A stretch of DNA of 64,000 nt, from NCBI GenBank assembly GCA_017427065.1, contig JAFRTL010000012.1, forward strand, positions 1 through 64,000. Direction: 5' to 3'. Under the pieces are notes generated by a model that had not been told where the DNA came from, did not search any database, and saw nothing but the letters and a program-made list of their open reading frames with translations. Each line of letters starts with the position of its first letter. Within the stretch, counting starts at the first letter, position 1. Position numbers and translations under genes: made by a program. Positions 34,186 through 42,802 of the stretch are shown here, piece by piece. This DNA is from Bacteroidaceae bacterium (GTDB lineage Bacteria > Bacteroidota > Bacteroidia > Bacteroidales > Bacteroidaceae).

Positions 34186-34230
34186 TGAGCATTCTTTAAT
34201 ATCAACACTTTACATATTTACATAAACGAA

Positions 34231-34270
34231 GAAAGCCTCGGCCCTATAAAGAGCCGAGGCTTTCATTTTG
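34231..34270 (+). terminator. Terminator between fabD and the convergent thioredoxin-like gene
   Basis: A 12-bp stem GAAAGCCTCGGC/GCCGAGGCTTTC with a 10-base loop, followed by ATTTTGTTG. It could serve both strands. Confidence 0.85.
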
Positions 34271-34336
34271 TTGTATTGTCCTTCTTATTACATTCAAAAT
34301 ACATTCCTACATAGATGTAACTGAGCGCGCAATGGC

Positions 34337-34834
34337 TCAATTCAGGTATGTAGGAATATCATCAGCATCGATATCACAGGCAATAATCACGCCCTTCTCA
34401 TCGATTAAATAGTTTGAGAACCCTTCATCAAGATTATAATAATTAAGTAGCTCTGAGTTCTCATTGTCAAGTCCTCTGTAACTTTGACTTTTTGCTATTT
34501 GGTCCGTTCTGATGGTTTCAAGGCAAATGGATTCATACTTATCCAAAGATACAGAAACCATCTCTACACTTTCGGGAGCCAACTGATTTAATTCATAGCT
34601 CAGATTGGCATTTCGCAGCCTTGATGAAGCATCGTAGCTGGCCCAAAAACTAAGCAATACCATGTGCCCCCGCTTCTCTGACAGCGTTTGCACAGATTGC
34701 TCAGCTACAGGCTGAAGATGTATGTCAGGGGCTTTGTCACCCACTCGCAACCCTCCAGCAGGCTGATCTTTTTCTACAAAAGATGTCAAGGAACAAATTA
34801 GTAATACAACAAATAACCACTTAACATTTCTCAT
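34337..34834 (-). CDS. Thioredoxin-fold (TlpA/AhpC-like) exported protein without active-site cysteines
   Basis: A 165-residue exported protein (signal NVKWLFVVLLICSLTSF). The fold markers are present: GLRVGDKAPDIHLQPV opening, GHMVLLSFWASYDASSRLRN at the active-site loop, SVEMVSVSLDKYE, and the closing NYLIDEKGVIIACDI. The usual W-C-x-x-C position reads ASYDAS, so both redox cysteines are absent. It cannot be a classical disulfide reductase. A binding or structural role is likely. Close relatives in Bacteroidetes often carry WCxxC. Confidence 0.82.
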   Translation of the reverse strand: MRNVKWLFVVLLICSLTSFVEKDQPAGGLRVGDKAPDIHLQPVAEQSVQTLSEKRGHMVLLSFWASYDASSRLRNANLSYELNQLAPESVEMVSVSLDKYESICLETIRTDQIAKSQSYRGLDNENSELLNYYNLDEGFSNYLIDEKGVIIACDIDADDIPTYLN

Positions 34835-35061
34835 GTTTTCTGGTTTTAGTTATACACAACCAAAGCCCGCCTCACGGCGTCGATTCCACTCTGGCATTAA
34901 CTGTATGGCCCTCTTCTATCACAGAAGAATTACTCATTCTCACAGCCATTTTTTTCAGGAATCGGACTGCAAAGTTGGGTATTTCTTTTCTAATAACCAA
35001 ATTTCCTCCACTATTTTAACACTATTGATGCTAAAAAGAAGAAAAAGTTAAGTTTTTTTCG

Positions 35062-35069
35062 TACCTTCG
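35062..35069 (+). promoter_or_regulatory. -7 box of the DEAD-box helicase gene
   Basis: TACCTTCG, 19 bases before the start codon. The region about 20 bases upstream is A-rich without TTTG, so the -33 is weak. Confidence 0.55.
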
Positions 35070-35088
35070 CATCATAATATATATTAGC

Positions 35089-36393
35089 ATGTTTTTTACG
35101 GAATTAGACCTCAACGACAGCATACTTGACGCCTTAGATGCCATGCGTTTTGAGCAATGCACTCCTATACAAGAAAAATCCATTCCTCCTTTACTCAAAG
35201 GATGCGATCTTATCGGAGTGGCACAGACTGGCACAGGTAAGACTGCTGCATATCTTCTCCCAATCCTTAATAAACTATCTGATGGTGGCTATCCCGAAGA
35301 TGCAGTGAACTGCATCATTATGGCACCAACCCGTGAGTTAGCTCAGCAAATAGATCAAGCCATGCAGGGCTTCTCTTACTTCATGTCTGTCAGCAGTGTG
35401 GCTGTTTACGGAGGTAACGACGGTATTCTTTTTACTCAACAGAAACGTGGACTCACCAAGGGAGCAGATGTGGTGATTGCTACTCCGGGGCGACTAATTT
35501 CTCACATTCAGATGGGTTATGTGGATCTTTCGCGCGTATCATTTTTCGTTTTAGACGAAGCTGATCGTATGCTCGATATGGGGTTTTATGATGATATTAT
35601 GCAGATAGTGAAATTGCTTCCCAAAGAGCGACAAACCATCATGTTTTCTGCGACTATGCCTGAAAAGATTCAGCAGTTGGCTCATCAGATTCTCACCAAT
35701 CCTGTAGAAGTAAAAATAGCAGTTTCTCGTCCTGCAGAAAAAATAAAGCAAGGAGTTTATTACTGCTATGAGAAACAGAAGCTTGCTCTCGTCCGTTCAC
35801 TCTTCCAGCATAAGGATGCTAAACGCGTTCTAATCTTCGCCAGTAAGAAAGTCAAGGTCAAGGAAGTGGCACGTTCATTAAGGCAGATGGGAATGAATGT
35901 AGGTGAGATGCATTCCGATTTAGAGCAGACTAAACGCGAAGAAGTAATGTTGGCTTTCAAGAATGGGCATATCAGTATTCTAGTAGCCACTGATATCGTG
36001 TCGAGAGGCATCGATATCGATGACATTCAGATAGTAATCAACTTTGATGTTCCACACGATTATGAGGATTATGTACACCGTATTGGACGTACTGCTAGAG
36101 CTGGTGCAGAAGGCGAAGCGCTTACGTTCGTAAGCCCTGATGACCTACGTTATTTCAGACAGATAGAAAATTTCCTACGTTACAAAGTAGAACCTTTGAA
36201 TGTACCAGATGAATTAGGTGGGAATGCTGAAATAAAGGGTGAACAGCAACATCATCAAATAAACAAGGGGAAAGATGGGCGCAAGCACAAACCCAACCCT
36301 CGTCGTTTTAAAAGATCATCCAAGACAAAACCTGCTGGAGCAAAGACAGAAAGGGTAAAAAATAAGAAGCAAGATAAATCAAAAGAGCAATAA
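35089..36393 (+). CDS. DEAD-box ATP-dependent RNA helicase (RhlE-like)
   Basis: A 434-residue cytosolic RNA-unwinding ATPase. Motifs: Q motif FEQCTPIQEKSIPPLL, Walker A AQTGTGKTAAYLLP, Ia APTRELAQQ, DEAD box FFVLDEADRMLDMGF, SAT (MFSATMP), motif IV LIFASKKVKVKEVA, motif V LVATDIVSRGIDIDDI and motif VI YVHRIGRTARAGAEG. The C-terminal 60 residues are a Lys/Arg-rich basic tail (KGKDGRKHKPNPRRFKRSSK) for RNA binding. It probably acts in ribosome assembly or mRNA turnover. Its stop codon abuts the stop of the convergent DUF4738-like gene with no spacer. Confidence 0.95.
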   Translation: MFFTELDLNDSILDALDAMRFEQCTPIQEKSIPPLLKGCDLIGVAQTGTGKTAAYLLPILNKLSDGGYPEDAVNCIIMAPTRELAQQIDQAMQGFSYFMSVSSVAVYGGNDGILFTQQKRGLTKGADVVIATPGRLISHIQMGYVDLSRVSFFVLDEADRMLDMGFYDDIMQIVKLLPKERQTIMFSATMPEKIQQLAHQILTNPVEVKIAVSRPAEKIKQGVYYCYEKQKLALVRSLFQHKDAKRVLIFASKKVKVKEVARSLRQMGMNVGEMHSDLEQTKREEVMLAFKNGHISILVATDIVSRGIDIDDIQIVINFDVPHDYEDYVHRIGRTARAGAEGEALTFVSPDDLRYFRQIENFLRYKVEPLNVPDELGGNAEIKGEQQHHQINKGKDGRKHKPNPRRFKRSSKTKPAGAKTERVKNKKQDKSKEQ

Positions 36394-37203
36394 TTACTGA
36401 GCTAATTTTATGCGCAGTTCCTTTTCTGGAGTTATGGTTAAATTCAACTGATAAGCTGCTGCCATCGAACTCTCAGGATCGCCTACTAAGGCATCATAGT
36501 GATAACCTTCGTCATCCACACCCATAAAATCCATATCAGCAAGAATGCTACTATCTAGAAAATCGGCTGGAATATAATCAGCAAAGAGTTGTTTCGTGAT
36601 GTCTCTGCCATAAAGCTCAGTTGCACCTGTATAGACACAGATATGAATTATATTATCGTAATACACATTATCCACTAGCATTCCAGACGGGCCAATGGAT
36701 GTCTTAATCACCCTCATCTTACTGGGATTCACGAATACATACCCCCTGTATCGCTTCCCGTTATACATCACCACACTGTCTTTCTCAATACGCTCCGTCA
36801 CTATAGGTAGTGGATCCTGTTTGTCTACGAAATAAAGAGAATCCTCCTCAGTTTCAGAATGATATAAGGCAATGATATTATCCTCAAATTGATGAAACTT
36901 GAAACGCGCTTCTGTCTGTAGGTCTATGGCATAAGGAACTGTATCTGCTCCTACCACAAAGAAAGAATCACGTTTGATGAAGAAAGATGATGTAAGATTT
37001 TCTGAATCAGAATAATAGATAGAATCACCAACAATCTTCATAAAAGGCATATCTGTCTCATCGTCCACCCAGATTCCTTGCAACATCTGCTTGGCAACGA
37101 GATCCTCTGGTTCCTCAGCCTCTTGCCTGACTTCCTTACAAGAAGCCAAAAGTAAGGGTAAAATGAGCAAACAGCACAGAAGCGACAAATAACCTTTTCC
37201 CAT
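36394..37203 (-). CDS. DUF4738-like lipoprotein
   Basis: 269 residues from the ATG at 37203 (MGKGYLSLLCCLLILPLLLA, lipobox LLASCKEV). An upstream in-frame ATG at 37215 lies only 8 bases from the -7 box TACCTTTG (37224-37231, minus), so the inner start is preferred. The body is beta-rich with repeated short acidic strands (IWVDDETDMPFMKIVGDSIY, YNGKRYRGYVFVNPSKM, YDNIIHICVYTG). It resembles the Bacteroidales DUF4738 lipoproteins I recall. Function is unknown. Convergent with the DEAD-box helicase. Confidence 0.7.
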   Translation of the reverse strand: MGKGYLSLLCCLLILPLLLASCKEVRQEAEEPEDLVAKQMLQGIWVDDETDMPFMKIVGDSIYYSDSENLTSSFFIKRDSFFVVGADTVPYAIDLQTEARFKFHQFEDNIIALYHSETEEDSLYFVDKQDPLPIVTERIEKDSVVMYNGKRYRGYVFVNPSKMRVIKTSIGPSGMLVDNVYYDNIIHICVYTGATELYGRDITKQLFADYIPADFLDSSILADMDFMGVDDEGYHYDALVGDPESSMAAAYQLNLTITPEKELRIKLAQ

Positions 37204-37223
37204 TGTTTTATTCATAGATTATG

Positions 37224-37231
37224 CAAAGGTA
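37224..37231 (-). promoter_or_regulatory. -7 box of the DUF4738-like gene
   Basis: TACCTTTG on the minus strand. It decides between two possible starts (37215 and 37203) in favour of the inner one. Confidence 0.6.
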
Positions 37232-37305
37232 GTTAAAAAATAGTTTCCTTGAAAAAATAGCTGTAAAAAAACATCTTCAAAAGAAACAAATAAAAGAATT
37301 ATTTG

Positions 37306-37313
37306 TATCTTTG
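37306..37313 (+). promoter_or_regulatory. -7 box of the HU-CCDC81/SPOR gene
   Basis: TATCTTTG ends 8 bases before the ATG at 37322, so the transcript would begin at or within a few bases of the start codon. No TTTG is seen at the -33 position. Confidence 0.6.
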
Positions 37314-37321
37314 ACGGCAGT

Positions 37322-38464
37322 ATGAAAGAATTAGCTAAACACATTCACCATTTATTACAAGAGAACGATTGTGTCATCGTTCCGGGGTTTGGTGGATTCA
37401 TTGTCCATCATAACCCTGCCACATGGATAGAGAAAGACAATACCTTCCTCCCTCCTTCTAGAGAGATTGCCTTCAACCCTTTGCTCAAAATCAATGATGG
37501 GCTGCTGGCTCAGTCATATATGGCTTCCTACCAAACTAGCTTTTCTGAGGCAACGCGTAGAATAGATCGTGCCGTGAAACAGTTGGTACGTAGCCTTTTT
37601 GAAGATGGCACAGTTTACCTACCTGAAATTGGTGAATTGCGCTTTAATATTCACCATACTTATGAGTTCCATCCTGAAGATGATAAAATCATTACCCCTT
37701 CTCTCTATGGATTGGGTAGTTTTGAACTAAGTACACTTCAGGAAGTACAACAGCAACGTATTGCCGCCAAACAACTTGAGGCTAAGCAACGTGAAGAAGA
37801 AGAGCGCAAGAGGCGTGAAGCTGAATTCAAACGTCAACAGGAAGAAAGACTTCGTATTGCTGAAGAAAAACGACTTGCTGAAGAAGAACTTCGTCGCCAA
37901 GAAGCAGGAGAACGAGCACGCGCTAAAGTCGAAAGAGCTGCAGAACGTACACTCTCTCGTCGTCGTGCATTACGCAGAACGTTGAATACGATAGGTACTA
38001 TGGCTGCTATGATAGCCATCCTATTCTTATGCTTTACCTTTGCTACTCCATTAGAAAATACCACAATAAGCACAGAGAGCCATGCTGAACTCAATCCAAA
38101 GGAATTGCTCAATAACCTGATGAACCATTCGCTTATTACGCAACCTGTTGGTGAATCTTCTGAAGCGATGGCACCTGTGCAGAATTCACTTGAAGCAGAA
38201 ACCGCACCAACACCCGTTATTGAGGTACAAGTTCCAAAGATTTACCATGTTATCGTGGCAAGTGTAGGGGCTTCATCCGATGCCGAGCGTATGGCCCAAG
38301 AGCTTACTCAGAAAGGGTATAAGGATGCCAAAGCTATTGTAGGAGGAGGCTATAACCGCGTTTGCATTGGTAGTTTCGAGACTGAACAAGAAGCCTACAG
38401 CATGGTTCGCCAACTAAAGGCAGACAATGTTTACGAGCAGTCTTGGGTTCTTAAACGTCAATGA
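37322..38464 (+). CDS. HU-CCDC81-like and SPOR domain inner-membrane protein
   Basis: A 380-residue protein. Residues about 1-145 form two HU-like CCDC81-type modules (CVIVPGFGGFIVHHNPA, REIAFNPLLKINDGLL, VYLPEIGELRFN). A highly charged Glu/Arg/Gln-rich coiled coil follows at about 140-215 (RKRREAEFKRQQEERLRIAE), then one membrane helix (GTMAAMIAILFLCFTFATPL, about 222-245). A Pro-containing linker leads to the C-terminal SPOR peptidoglycan-binding domain (YHVIVASVGASSDAERMAQE...VCIGSFETEQEA, about 305-378). This suggests a link from cytoplasmic DNA or partners through the inner membrane to denuded septal glycan. The next gene overlaps by 4 bases. Confidence 0.88.
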   Translation: MKELAKHIHHLLQENDCVIVPGFGGFIVHHNPATWIEKDNTFLPPSREIAFNPLLKINDGLLAQSYMASYQTSFSEATRRIDRAVKQLVRSLFEDGTVYLPEIGELRFNIHHTYEFHPEDDKIITPSLYGLGSFELSTLQEVQQQRIAAKQLEAKQREEEERKRREAEFKRQQEERLRIAEEKRLAEEELRRQEAGERARAKVERAAERTLSRRRALRRTLNTIGTMAAMIAILFLCFTFATPLENTTISTESHAELNPKELLNNLMNHSLITQPVGESSEAMAPVQNSLEAETAPTPVIEVQVPKIYHVIVASVGASSDAERMAQELTQKGYKDAKAIVGGGYNRVCIGSFETEQEAYSMVRQLKADNVYEQSWVLKRQ

Positions 38465-39012
38465 AACACCTGTTTCTCATAGGGATTCTTCTCTGTGTAA
38501 CCAGTATATCATTCGCGCAGAGCGATGTAAATGCTGATACCCTCCGAGTCAATCCTGCTGACTTTATTAATCTATCTGGCAATCCACGAATGGACCGCCC
38601 TCAGACGTATGATGGTTTCTTACTCGATATTGATTTACCTCATTCTACGGAGTCAACCAAACCTCTCGTTCAGAGCCTAAAAGCATTAATGCCTGACTAT
38701 AGCCAACTGATTCCTCAGTCACCAGCTACTTTCGGAACACTTTCGGGCAGTACACTTCTTCCAAGTTATTCTTTAGGTTCTTATGGAAACTCCTATTTCA
38801 ATACAGTACCTTCTATTGGCAATATACAAGTAGCTAATTTTCGACTGAAAAATGGAATGACCATTAGCACCATGGGGGATTATGATGCTAATGGTAGTCG
38901 TGTGAATCGCCCTATCAATCCGTGGCAGCGCAATAATTTCCAAGGTGCTTTCCAACTAAAATCTGCCGATGGCAAATTCAGCTTCGGAATTCGAGTCAGC
39001 AATGGATATTAA
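38461..39012 (+). CDS. Exported protein of unknown function, coupled to the SPOR protein
   Basis: 183 residues with a clear signal peptide (MKHLFLIGILLCVTSISFAQ). The mature part is Ser/Gly/Asn/Pro-rich with beta-strand-like ends (LKNGMTISTMGDYDANGSRV, FQLKSADGKFSFGIRVSNGY). I recognise no family. The ATGA overlap with the SPOR gene points to translational coupling, so it may be a periplasmic or outer-membrane partner at the division site. The last 4 bases overlap the 3' end of the convergent TlpA-like gene. Confidence 0.7.
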   Translation: MKHLFLIGILLCVTSISFAQSDVNADTLRVNPADFINLSGNPRMDRPQTYDGFLLDIDLPHSTESTKPLVQSLKALMPDYSQLIPQSPATFGTLSGSTLLPSYSLGSYGNSYFNTVPSIGNIQVANFRLKNGMTISTMGDYDANGSRVNRPINPWQRNNFQGAFQLKSADGKFSFGIRVSNGY

Positions 39013-40010
39013 TATGCTCCAAACGTATTCTCTAAGCTTTTCACTAAGCCATCAGAGTCTAAAGAGACACTTAGAATCCGACCTTCTGGATCCAGCAAGA
39101 AGTAAGCAGGAATCCATCGAATAGCATATTGATTCACTACCTCACTCTGCCAATACTTCAACTCTGACACATGTGTCCAGTTTAGGCCATACTGACCTAT
39201 TGCCTTCACCCAAGGATCTTTTGCACGATCAAGTGATACACTAAATATCGTGAAGTTCTTATCTTTTAGTTTTTCATAGGCATTGACCACTTCTGGAATC
39301 TCACGACGACAATCAGGACACCAACTTGCCCAGAAATCCAGCAATACATACTTACCACGTAAAGAAGACAAACTTTGAAGATTTCCATCAGGGTCTGGAA
39401 GACTGATTTCTGGAGCTACCTGTCCCACATCTACCCGCTCTTTTCTACTGATAAGATCGTTCAACTGCTCCATATAGAAAGAATTCTCTAATGCTGGAGT
39501 CATTTGATCACGAAGTGCTTTCAGCCCTTGAGTATCGAAGCCCCACGAGTAGCTTTTCATCAATAGATAAGCAGCTACAGGAGAGTCAGGATGATTCGCC
39601 ACCAACGTATCTATCAGGAGGCCATCCTGCTTCGCATATTCTTGAACCTTACGGAAGAATCTATCTGATTCTGAACCTTCTACGCTAATTTGCTTACTTT
39701 CTTCATCAATACTCACTTTTAGCTTTCCATTCTCCAAGAAGAACAACAACGGACTGTTATCCGTGGGTGAAGTAGTGAGTCCGTAAGCCTCTGCTCCATG
39801 AGGTAGAATACCTTCCAATGTGAATTTTCCATTCACTATTTGAGCAGAATCTGTAATGCTGAACGTCTTATCCTCCACCCTTTTCAGGTAAACAGTACCT
39901 TCTGAGGCACTACTGATCTCACCATTGATTACATATCCTTTCGGAGTGCTTTCACATGCTGTCATTGCTGCAAGTACTCCCATTCCTAAAAACAGCTTAC
40001 TTAGTTTCAT
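39009..40010 (-). CDS. TlpA-family disulfide reductase lipoprotein with DUF4369-like N-domain
   Basis: 333 residues. Lipobox MGVLAAMTACEST; N-terminal DUF4369-like beta domain about 25-125 (YVINGEISSASEGTVYLKRV); helical linker; C-terminal thioredoxin-like domain about 200-333 with VGQVAPEISLPDPDGN and the redox motif LDFWASWCPDCRREIPEV, plus the cis-Pro region IRWIPAYFLLDPEG. It is probably a membrane-tethered periplasmic thiol-disulfide oxidoreductase. It is the last gene of a three-gene unit with the DUF3805/DUF3806 and ABC-F genes (17-base gap). It contrasts with the Cys-less relative at 34337-34834. Confidence 0.92.
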   Translation of the reverse strand: MKLSKLFLGMGVLAAMTACESTPKGYVINGEISSASEGTVYLKRVEDKTFSITDSAQIVNGKFTLEGILPHGAEAYGLTTSPTDNSPLLFFLENGKLKVSIDEESKQISVEGSESDRFFRKVQEYAKQDGLLIDTLVANHPDSPVAAYLLMKSYSWGFDTQGLKALRDQMTPALENSFYMEQLNDLISRKERVDVGQVAPEISLPDPDGNLQSLSSLRGKYVLLDFWASWCPDCRREIPEVVNAYEKLKDKNFTIFSVSLDRAKDPWVKAIGQYGLNWTHVSELKYWQSEVVNQYAIRWIPAYFLLDPEGRILSVSLDSDGLVKSLENTFGAY

Positions 40011-40027
40011 ATTTCAATTCTTATTCA

Positions 40028-41812
40028 TTAATTTTCAATTTCACTCAATTCCAACCACCGCATAGACTTTTCATCCAACTCTTCATTCAGCGTTGGTAGG
40101 CGTTTTGATTTCTCTGTCAACTCCTCCACGCTAAGTTTTCCACTGCACAAAGCAACCTCCAAGCCTTTCTTTTCCTCCTCTAATGCAGCGATTTCCATCT
40201 CAAGCTGCTCCATCTCACGACGCTCCTTGAAAGTTAGTCGCCGCTGACTATTCTCCCGTTGACGCCAAGAAGAAGCCTGAGGTTTCTCATCCCGTAGTTT
40301 TTCTTGTTCTCTATCATGCCTCAGTTTCTCTTCTTTCCAAGTCCTGTACTGTGTATAGTTACCAGGGAAGTCACGAATATCACCCTCCCCATTGAAAACC
40401 AGTAAATGGTCCACCACTTTATCCATAAAATAGCGATCGTGACTCACCACAATCAAGCACCCTCCGAAGTTCTTCAGATACTCTTCCAGTACATTCAGTG
40501 TGATGATGTCCAAATCGTTGGTAGGCTCATCCAAAATCAGGAAGTTAGGATTACGCATCAATACCGTACAGAGATACAATCTCCTTTTCTCCCCACCGCT
40601 GAGTTTATACACATAATTATATTGTTGCTCAGGAGTGAAAAGGAAATACTGCAAGAACTGCGAAACACCCAACTTTTCTCCGCCACCAATATCAACAACT
40701 TCAGCAATGTCTCGCACCACATCTATCACCTTCATCTGCTCATTGAAATGCAAGCCATCCTGAGAATAATAGCCAAAACGCACCGTTTCACCAATATCCA
40801 GATTCCCTTTGTCGGGTTGTATCTGACCTAATAGAATCTTTAGAAACGTCGATTTACCAGTTCCATTATTACCTACAATACCCATCTTCTCATAACGGGC
40901 AAAGATATAGGAAAAATCATCCAGAATTTTCTTATCTCCGAACGACTTATAGAGATGATCAGCTTCAAAAATCTTTTTGCCAATGTAAGCAGATTTTACT
41001 TCCAGTCTCACATTCCGTTCATCAAACCGTTGTTTGGCCACTTTTTCTAGCTCATAAAACGCTTCTTCGCGATAGCGAGCCTTGTGTCCTCGCGCCTGAG
41101 GCATTCGTCGCATCCATTCCAACTCTGTACGATACAAGTTATTCGCTCTTGCCACCTCCACTTGCTTGGCATCCAGTCGTTCCTGTCGCTTTTCCAAATA
41201 GTAGCTATAGTTGCCCTGATAGGCATACACCCTTTGTGCATCTATTTCCAAAATATCGGTACAGAGACGATCAAGAAAATAGCGATCATGCGTTACCATT
41301 AGCAGACTTACCTTGTTCCTTTTCAGATAATCCTCCAACCACTCTATGACTGAAAGATCCAAATGGTTCGTAGGCTCGTCCATCATTAGGAAATCAGGAT
41401 CAGAGAGCAAGGCACTCGCTAATGCTACACACTTCTGCTTGCCACCCGAAAGTTCAGCGACTATCTGATGAAAATCCGTTATACCTAATTGTGTAAGTAG
41501 TTGTTTTGCACGCAGTTCCTCTTCCTCACCACAGATCATCCTACTGCATGCCTGCCATACAGTTTCTCCCTCATGAAACACTGGAGTCTGTGGCAAATAC
41601 CCCACCTTTACATCTTTTCTAAAAGTGATTTTCCCTTCATCTGCACTATCCAAACCCGCCAATAATCCCAGCAAAGTACTTTTTCCGCAGCCATTCCTGC
41701 CAATGAGCCCCACATGCTGTCCTTCTGTCATTCCAAAGCTCACATGCTCAAATAGCAGCAGGTCGCCAAACGACTTGCTCAGATTCTCGACTTGCAGTAT
41801 AGGGATTGCCAT
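40028..41812 (-). CDS. ABC-F family ATPase (Uup-like)
   Basis: A 594-residue soluble protein with two ATP-binding cassettes and no membrane segments. Cassette 1: Walker A GLIGRNGCGKSTLLGLLAG, signature ELSGGKQKCVALASAL, Walker B FLMMDEPTNHLDLSV. Cassette 2: GIVGNNGTGKSTFLKILLG, signature KLSGGEKRRLYLC, Walker B LILDEPTNDLDIITL. The interdomain linker is about 230-300 (YYLEKRQERLDAKQVEVARA). The C-terminal coiled coil (EMEQLEMEIAALEEEKKGLE) is Uup-type. ABC-F proteins act on the ribosomal E site. Uup-like members affect stalled complexes or DNA-associated processes rather than transport. It starts 6 bases after the DUF3805/DUF3806 gene. Confidence 0.94.
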   Translation of the reverse strand: MAIPILQVENLSKSFGDLLLFEHVSFGMTEGQHVGLIGRNGCGKSTLLGLLAGLDSADEGKITFRKDVKVGYLPQTPVFHEGETVWQACSRMICGEEEELRAKQLLTQLGITDFHQIVAELSGGKQKCVALASALLSDPDFLMMDEPTNHLDLSVIEWLEDYLKRNKVSLLMVTHDRYFLDRLCTDILEIDAQRVYAYQGNYSYYLEKRQERLDAKQVEVARANNLYRTELEWMRRMPQARGHKARYREEAFYELEKVAKQRFDERNVRLEVKSAYIGKKIFEADHLYKSFGDKKILDDFSYIFARYEKMGIVGNNGTGKSTFLKILLGQIQPDKGNLDIGETVRFGYYSQDGLHFNEQMKVIDVVRDIAEVVDIGGGEKLGVSQFLQYFLFTPEQQYNYVYKLSGGEKRRLYLCTVLMRNPNFLILDEPTNDLDIITLNVLEEYLKNFGGCLIVVSHDRYFMDKVVDHLLVFNGEGDIRDFPGNYTQYRTWKEEKLRHDREQEKLRDEKPQASSWRQRENSQRRLTFKERREMEQLEMEIAALEEEKKGLEVALCSGKLSVEELTEKSKRLPTLNEELDEKSMRWLELSEIEN

Positions 41813-41818
41813 CTTCTT

Positions 41819-42625
41819 TTAGAGTATATCTTTATAAATCTCCACTAAGTTCACCTTCTCGCCAGCTTTCACACGACTCCAAACCAACTTCATCGGGTCT
41901 ATCAACGTCAGTTCGTCGTCCACACTTACCATCACTGGAGCTTCCCGATTGCCATCCACCAAAGTGCGCCATTCCATACCTTCCACTTCGTTGGCTAATA
42001 TAACACACAACGTGATGCCTAATGCCATCCAAGCATCCCGCTTCTTAGGGTTCAACTTACCACTTTCAACCAGACGCTGCATGTTTTCCACATCCTCTTC
42101 TTCAGCACGGAAGTCCTTTTTCAATAGTTGCTTCACCTCCTCTTGCACCCAATCGAAAGCTTCGTCTATTTGCAAGATTTCAGAAAGTCTCACAGGTATC
42201 ACTTCAGCAGGATACTTTACTCCTAAGCGCCTTACGTGCAGTGATTCTATGATGCCACGAGCCGCATCTACAGGATCGCCCGCTTTTACAGCAAACGATA
42301 TTTCAAACGCCACATCTGCAGCACCCGTCACCCATTGATGGTTTTCATACACCCCATCTTCCTCGGTAAACTGTTCCATGCTGTACGCACAATCCATCGA
42401 TCCTATACGCACGATGCGCGATTGCCTGTTCTCCTTCAGTTCCAAGTCCACACACTCTTTGCCATAGTTTTCATTCCCTCGGAATGCGGAGATGCGGAAA
42501 TTTCCCGTCCATTTATCAGGATTATAAAAGAGGAAGGAACCTTCACCATCCTCAAACTCGCTCCAGTCTACAGGGTACACCATGTCGAACCACGCCCCTG
42601 GCGCTATGAATTTCTTTCCTTTCAT
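41819..42625 (-). CDS. DUF3805/DUF3806 domain protein
   Basis: A 268-residue predicted cytosolic protein without a signal. The N-terminal half (FIAPGAWFDMVYPVDWSEFE, GSFLFYNPDKWTGNFRISAF) matches my recollection of DUF3805. The C-terminal half (KKRDAWMALGITLCVILANE, DPMKLVWSRV) matches DUF3806. Both are characteristic of Bacteroidales, and function is unknown. It heads a likely operon with an ABC-F ATPase and a TlpA-like lipoprotein. The last half is enriched in Glu/Val. Confidence 0.8.
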   Translation of the reverse strand: MKGKKFIAPGAWFDMVYPVDWSEFEDGEGSFLFYNPDKWTGNFRISAFRGNENYGKECVDLELKENRQSRIVRIGSMDCAYSMEQFTEEDGVYENHQWVTGAADVAFEISFAVKAGDPVDAARGIIESLHVRRLGVKYPAEVIPVRLSEILQIDEAFDWVQEEVKQLLKKDFRAEEEDVENMQRLVESGKLNPKKRDAWMALGITLCVILANEVEGMEWRTLVDGNREAPVMVSVDDELTLIDPMKLVWSRVKAGEKVNLVEIYKDIL

Positions 42626-42790
42626 TGTCAGTAGTGAATAATTTGGCGTTAAAATTACGATAAATTACATTGATTTGCAACTTTATGACGGAATAATCTA
42701 TCAGCAGACAAAGACTCTTATTGATTGCCATCTGCATTTATTCGGATTGTTTTTCAGTGTACGAAGTTACGATAATTTCAAAAATAATCA

Positions 42791-42798
42791 TACCTTTG
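42791..42798 (+). promoter_or_regulatory. -7 box of the LMW phosphatase gene
   Basis: TACCTTTG ends 4 bases before the ATG at 42803. A transcript from this box would start at about the A of the ATG. Confidence 0.6.
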
Positions 42799-42802
42799 TC
42801 GT

